Shown here one piece after another: positions 60,322-64,000 of a stretch of DNA of 64,000 nucleotides. Each line of letters opens with the position of its first letter. Position 1 is the first letter of the stretch. A model generated the notes under the pieces. It was not told the origin of the DNA. It saw only the letters and a list, made by a program, of their open reading frames with translations, and did not search any database. A program made the translations under genes and the position numbers. This DNA is from Goekera deserti (lineage in GTDB: Bacteria; Actinomycetota; Actinomycetes; Mycobacteriales; Geodermatophilaceae): positions 1-64,000 of the forward strand of contig NZ_JAAGWK010000030.1 of NCBI RefSeq assembly GCF_010685995.1, in the 5' to 3' direction.

Positions 60322-63300
60322 CCGCCACCCTGCCCACGCCCGCCGAGGACCTCGGTCAGGCGCCGCTGAAGCGGTACGACAGCCGGTGGCGGCTGCACCG
60401 CGGCGGCATCGTCAACGTGTGGTTCTACTACGACGAGCAGTTCACCTTCTCCGGTGGCCGGGTCATCTGGCGCGGCACCAACGGCGCCGGGAAGAGCCGT
60501 GCCCTGGAGATGCTGTTGCCTTTCCTGCTCGATGCTGATCGACGGAACATCGACGCGACCGGGGCGAAGAAGGTCCGCCTCGAGGACCTCATGAGCCACG
60601 GCGCCGGGGAGCAGACCAACCGGGTCGGCTACCTGTGGCTGGAACTGGAAGGCGAGGCCGACGACGGCAGCCGCGAGTACCTGACGCTCGGAGCGTTCAT
60701 CCGGTTCTCGAAGGCCACCGCCGAGGCGAAGGCCTGGTACTTCGTCACCCCGCTGCGGGTCGGCGCCGACCTGCCGCTGCTCGGGGAGGACCGCGAGCCG
60801 CTGTCCCGGGAGCGGCTCACCGAGCTCGTCGGCGCCGAGCGCATCACCGAGAAGGCCGAGACGCACCGCGACCGCGTCCGCGCCGACGTGTTCGGGCTCA
60901 CCGGCGAGGCCGGCAAGCAGCGGTACGCCGGCCTGCTGCAGCTGCTGCACGTGCTGCGCAACCCCGACGTCGGCAACCGCATCGAGGCCGGCGAACTGCC
61001 GAAGCTCGTCTCCGCCGCGCTGCCCCCGCTGTCCGACGTCGCCCTGAGCAACGCCGGCCAGCAGCTCGACGCGCTGTCGGAGACCCGCGCCACCCAGCAG
61101 GCCCTCGAGGAGGACGCCGGTCACCTGGCCGGGTTCCTCGACAGCTACCGGCGCTACGTCGCCGGGGTACTTCTCACCGCCGGTGGTGCGGCGCGGGAGG
61201 CGGCCGGCTCCGCCCGGGCCGCCGCCGCGCACGCCCGCACCGAGACCGGCACTCACGAGAAGCTCATCGGCGAGCACGCCGCCGCGGCGGCCGAGCTGAC
61301 CCGGCTGACCGCCCGCGACCGCGAGCTGGACGGCACCATCCTGGGTATCCGCACCTCGCAGGAGTACAAGGACGCCACGCAGCTCGACGACGTGGAACGG
61401 CGGGTGGCTGCGCTGCACACAGCCGCCGCCGGCGCGCTGACCGCCGCCGGATCCGCCCGCGAGCACGAGGCACATCAGGTTCAAGCGGCAGACGGCCGGG
61501 CCACCGAGGTCGCCCAGGCCGCCGACCGGGCCGCCACGACGCTGCGCGAGGCGCAGACCGGCCTGCAGGCCTCCGGGATGGACACCGACGTCCTGCCGGC
61601 CGCGGCCGCGGCGCAGATCGGTGAGGACACCCCGCTCAGCGAGCCGGTTCGCACCGACGTCGACACCGACCCGCAGCCCGCAGCCCGTCCAGTCCCGCAC
61701 CGGCTCACCGTCACCCCGACCGACCCGCGTGCCGCGGCGGAGGCGGCCCGGCGGGTCCAGCAGGCGGCCGACCGCCGCGCGGGGCAGGCCGGCACCCGCC
61801 TGGCGACCGCCCAGGACCTGCAGCGCCGGCTGACCCAGGTCGAACGTGCCGAGGACAACGCCGAGGCCGCCGACCGAACCGCGGAGATCTCCGCCGACGA
61901 CGCGGCGACCGCCGCCGACCTCCGGGACACGGTCGCGGCCACGCTGGCCGCCGAGTGGCGCCGGTGGACCGGCGACGCCACCACCACGACTCTCCTCGGC
62001 GACGTGAGCTGGGCGGACACCGCCGCTGGGCCGCTGCTGGCCGACGCCGAGGCGCTCACCGGCGACGGGGGCGCGATCGACCTCACCGACCTCGACCGGG
62101 TCGCCGCCGAGGCCGCCGAACCGGCCCGGGAGCGCCTGGCCGACGAGCGCGCCGACCTGCGCCGCCGCCAGGAGCAGGACGACCAGCGGCGGACGGACCT
62201 CGACATCGAGGCCCGCGGGCTGCGCGCGGAGCGGGACCCCGAGCCGCTGAGCCCGCCGTGGCAGACCGCCGCCCCGGACGACAGCATGCCCCTGTGGCAG
62301 GCGCTGGACTTCACCGATCCCGACCTGCCCGACATCCACAAGGGCGGGATCGAAGGGGCGCTGCACGCCGCCGGCCTGCTCACCGCGCACCTGTCGCCGA
62401 CCGGCACCGTGACCGCCGCCGCCGCCGGGCAGGTGCTGCTCGCCCCCGCCGGCCCCCGCGCCGCCCGGCCGCTGTCCCAGCTGCTCACCGCGGACCCCGA
62501 GTCTCCGGCCGAACCCACCCTCGTCGCAGACGTGCTGGCACGCATCGCCCTCGACGACGCCACCCATCCGGTGTGGGTCGGCACCGACGGCTCCTGGGGC
62601 AACGGCCCGCTGCGCGGGCACCACCCGGCCGCCGCCGCCCGGCACATCGGCGCCGCCGCGCGGGCCGCGTCCCGCGCCGCCCGGCTGGCCGAGATCACCG
62701 CCGAGGTCGACCGCCTCGACGAGGCCGACGCCGCCCGGGCCGCCGAACGCGGCGCCCTGCGGGAGCGCGAGCAGGCGCTCACCGCGCACCTGCGCACCGC
62801 ACCCCGCAGCGGACCGCTCACCCAGGCCCGCGCGGCCGCCGTCACCGCGGCCACCCGAGCAGACCGCGACGAGCAGGCCGCCGTGACCGCCCGCACGGCC
62901 GCAACCCGGCTGCGCGACGCGTGGGCGGCCGCCCACGCCCAGCACGTCGAGGCCTGCCGCGCGTTCGGCCTGCCCACCGACACCGACGCGCTCGCGACCA
63001 TCCGCCGTGACGCCACCGCCGCCGCCGGCGCGTGTGGCCGACTCGCCGGCAGGCTGGCCGAGCTCGGCGCCGCAGTGGACCGGCACGCCGCGGCGCTCAC
63101 CCTCGCCGCGACGGCGACCGGCAAGCGCCGCGCCGCGGAGGCAGGCGCCGAGAATGAGTGGGGTGTCTGGCGCGCCGCCGACGCGGAGGTCGCCGCGCTG
63201 CGCGCCAGCGTGGGGGCGGAGGCCACCGCGATCCGCGCCCGGCTGCAGGAGGCCGAGACCGAGGCCAAGCAGGTGAAGAGCGCCCTCGGCGCCGCCGTCA

Positions 63301-64000
63301 CCGTCGAAGGTGATCTCGGCCGCCAGGCATCGGCCGCGGAGGAGCGGGTCCGGCACGCCGAGGAGTCGGCGGCGACCGCCCGCGCCGCGCTGGCCGCCGC
63401 CGTCGATCGGCTGCGGGCCATCACCGCGCTGCGTGGTCTGGCCGCCGCCGTCACCGACGGGCAGACGCTGCCCGACCTGCCCCCGGCCGACCCCGTCACG
63501 ATCGCCGCCGACGACGTCGACGCCGCCGTCCGGCGGCTGGAGTCAGCCGTGAACGGCCGCGGGGACGACGTCGACACCACCGCCATCCTCCGCGCGCAGC
63601 AGAACCTCGAACGTGACCTGCAGGGCACCTTCGACGTGTTCGCCACCGACGTCGGGGGCGTCTGGCTGTTCGACCTGGTCGACGCCACCGGCACGCACAC
63701 CATCGCCTCCGGCCACGACCTGCTGCAGCGCCGCACCACCGAGGGCCGCACCGCGCTGACCGAGCGCGAACGGACGGTGTTCACCGACTTCGTCCTCGGT
63801 GGCGTCGCCGAGGAGCTACGGGACCGGCTGAAGCAGGCCCGCGAGCTGATCGACGCGATGAATGACAGCCTCGACACCATCCGCACGTCGCACGGCATCG
63901 GCGTCCGCGTCAACTGGAACCTCGCGGTCGCCGACGACGACCCGCTCGCCCGGATCCGACAGCTGGTCACCCTCTCCGGGGAGGTCCGCCGCCCCGAGCA
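60318..64000 (+). CDS. jetC: Wadjet JetC SMC-like ATPase (TIGR02680), 3' end outside window
   Basis: TTG at 60318 overlaps the jetB stop (TTGA). About 1227 residues are visible. The N-terminal head has WRLHRGGIVNVWFYYDEQFTFSGGRVIWRGTNGAGKSRALEMLLPFLLD with Walker A GTNGAGKS at 53-60. A very long Ala/Arg/Glu-rich coiled coil follows (about 260-1090), interrupted by a globular hinge-like part (about 640-800, PPWQTAAPDDSMPLWQALDF). The second head half begins GRTALTERERTVFTDFVLGGVAEELRDRLKQARELIDAMNDSL; signature and Walker B lie past the edge. JetC is the SMC motor of the anti-plasmid complex. jetD (nuclease, DUF2399/TIGR02679) should follow. Confidence 0.92.
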   Translation, partial: MTATLPTPAEDLGQAPLKRYDSRWRLHRGGIVNVWFYYDEQFTFSGGRVIWRGTNGAGKSRALEMLLPFLLDADRRNIDATGAKKVRLEDLMSHGAGEQTNRVGYLWLELEGEADDGSREYLTLGAFIRFSKATAEAKAWYFVTPLRVGADLPLLGEDREPLSRERLTELVGAERITEKAETHRDRVRADVFGLTGEAGKQRYAGLLQLLHVLRNPDVGNRIEAGELPKLVSAALPPLSDVALSNAGQQLDALSETRATQQALEEDAGHLAGFLDSYRRYVAGVLLTAGGAAREAAGSARAAAAHARTETGTHEKLIGEHAAAAAELTRLTARDRELDGTILGIRTSQEYKDATQLDDVERRVAALHTAAAGALTAAGSAREHEAHQVQAADGRATEVAQAADRAATTLREAQTGLQASGMDTDVLPAAAAAQIGEDTPLSEPVRTDVDTDPQPAARPVPHRLTVTPTDPRAAAEAARRVQQAADRRAGQAGTRLATAQDLQRRLTQVERAEDNAEAADRTAEISADDAATAADLRDTVAATLAAEWRRWTGDATTTTLLGDVSWADTAAGPLLADAEALTGDGGAIDLTDLDRVAAEAAEPARERLADERADLRRRQEQDDQRRTDLDIEARGLRAERDPEPLSPPWQTAAPDDSMPLWQALDFTDPDLPDIHKGGIEGALHAAGLLTAHLSPTGTVTAAAAGQVLLAPAGPRAARPLSQLLTADPESPAEPTLVADVLARIALDDATHPVWVGTDGSWGNGPLRGHHPAAAARHIGAAARAASRAARLAEITAEVDRLDEADAARAAERGALREREQALTAHLRTAPRSGPLTQARAAAVTAATRADRDEQAAVTARTAATRLRDAWAAAHAQHVEACRAFGLPTDTDALATIRRDATAAAGACGRLAGRLAELGAAVDRHAAALTLAATATGKRRAAEAGAENEWGVWRAADAEVAALRASVGAEATAIRARLQEAETEAKQVKSALGAAVTVEGDLGRQASAAEERVRHAEESAATARAALAAAVDRLRAITALRGLAAAVTDGQTLPDLPPADPVTIAADDVDAAVRRLESAVNGRGDDVDTTAILRAQQNLERDLQGTFDVFATDVGGVWLFDLVDATGTHTIASGHDLLQRRTTEGRTALTERERTVFTDFVLGGVAEELRDRLKQARELIDAMNDSLDTIRTSHGIGVRVNWNLAVADDDPLARIRQLVTLSGEVRRPE

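Noticed and set aside
59880-63356. 1158-codon minus-strand open frame
   Set aside because: Antisense to jetB and jetC; Gly/Val-rich with no recognisable domain.

Overview
The window is very GC-rich (third codon positions almost all G or C) and looks like chromosome from a high-GC actinobacterium, most likely Geodermatophilaceae (Blastococcus, Modestobacter or Geodermatophilus type). This is an inference from gene content: a DUF222/HNH protein, a SigE-family sigma factor, partner-switching regulators, an EspC-like small protein, DUF1206, GAF-ANTAR and an actinobacterial four-gene Wadjet cluster. No intact rRNA, tRNA or CRISPR array was found.

Region 1 (1-31 kb) is ordinary chromosome. It holds the 5' part of a DUF222 protein, a formate/nitrite-family channel, a secreted subtilisin-like protease with a Pro/Thr linker and IPT domain, a glutathionyl-hydroquinone reductase-like enzyme, and a MarR-MFS-membrane protein operon behind a clear palindromic operator. 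It continues with a CPA1 antiporter, a SigE-family sigma factor with its membrane partner, several small membrane proteins, an HSL-family hydrolase, a STAS anti-sigma antagonist, a 1024-residue sacsin/HSP90-like ATPase, a decayed SpoIIE/STAS remnant beside an intact RsbW-like kinase, and an aldehyde dehydrogenase/GMC oxidoreductase operon.

Region 2 (31-49 kb) holds a DEAD-box RNA helicase, type II NADH dehydrogenase, a diguanylate cyclase, an amylosucrase-type GH13 enzyme, an XdhC protein fused to a YHS domain, GAF-ANTAR, SDR and lipase genes. It ends with a decayed aromatic-catabolism operon (FAD monooxygenase, ACMSD-like amidohydrolase, FAH-family isomerase remnants) divergent from an intact LysR regulator.

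Region 3 (49-64 kb) is a defence island. After a gene-poor scar with a tRNA T-arm-like sequence comes a leftward 1086-residue protein combining an Mrr-like PD-(D/E)XK nuclease region, a superfamily 2 helicase and six helicase-associated repeats. Divergent from it runs a tightly coupled rightward set: a small charged protein, a TniB/TnsC-like AAA ATPase, an unrecognised protein of about 393 residues and an XRE-type DNA-binding protein. A small membrane protein follows, then jetA-jetB-jetC of a Wadjet (type II by family content) anti-plasmid system. jetC runs off the right edge and jetD is expected just beyond it. The ATPase/unknown/XRE operon is the best candidate here for something undescribed. 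Two of its genes need a +1 frame change to read sensibly.

Three separate genes end inside short tandem repeats that include the stop codon, and several genes overlap by 4 bp (ATGA/GTGA/TTGA), as expected for translationally coupled actinobacterial operons.
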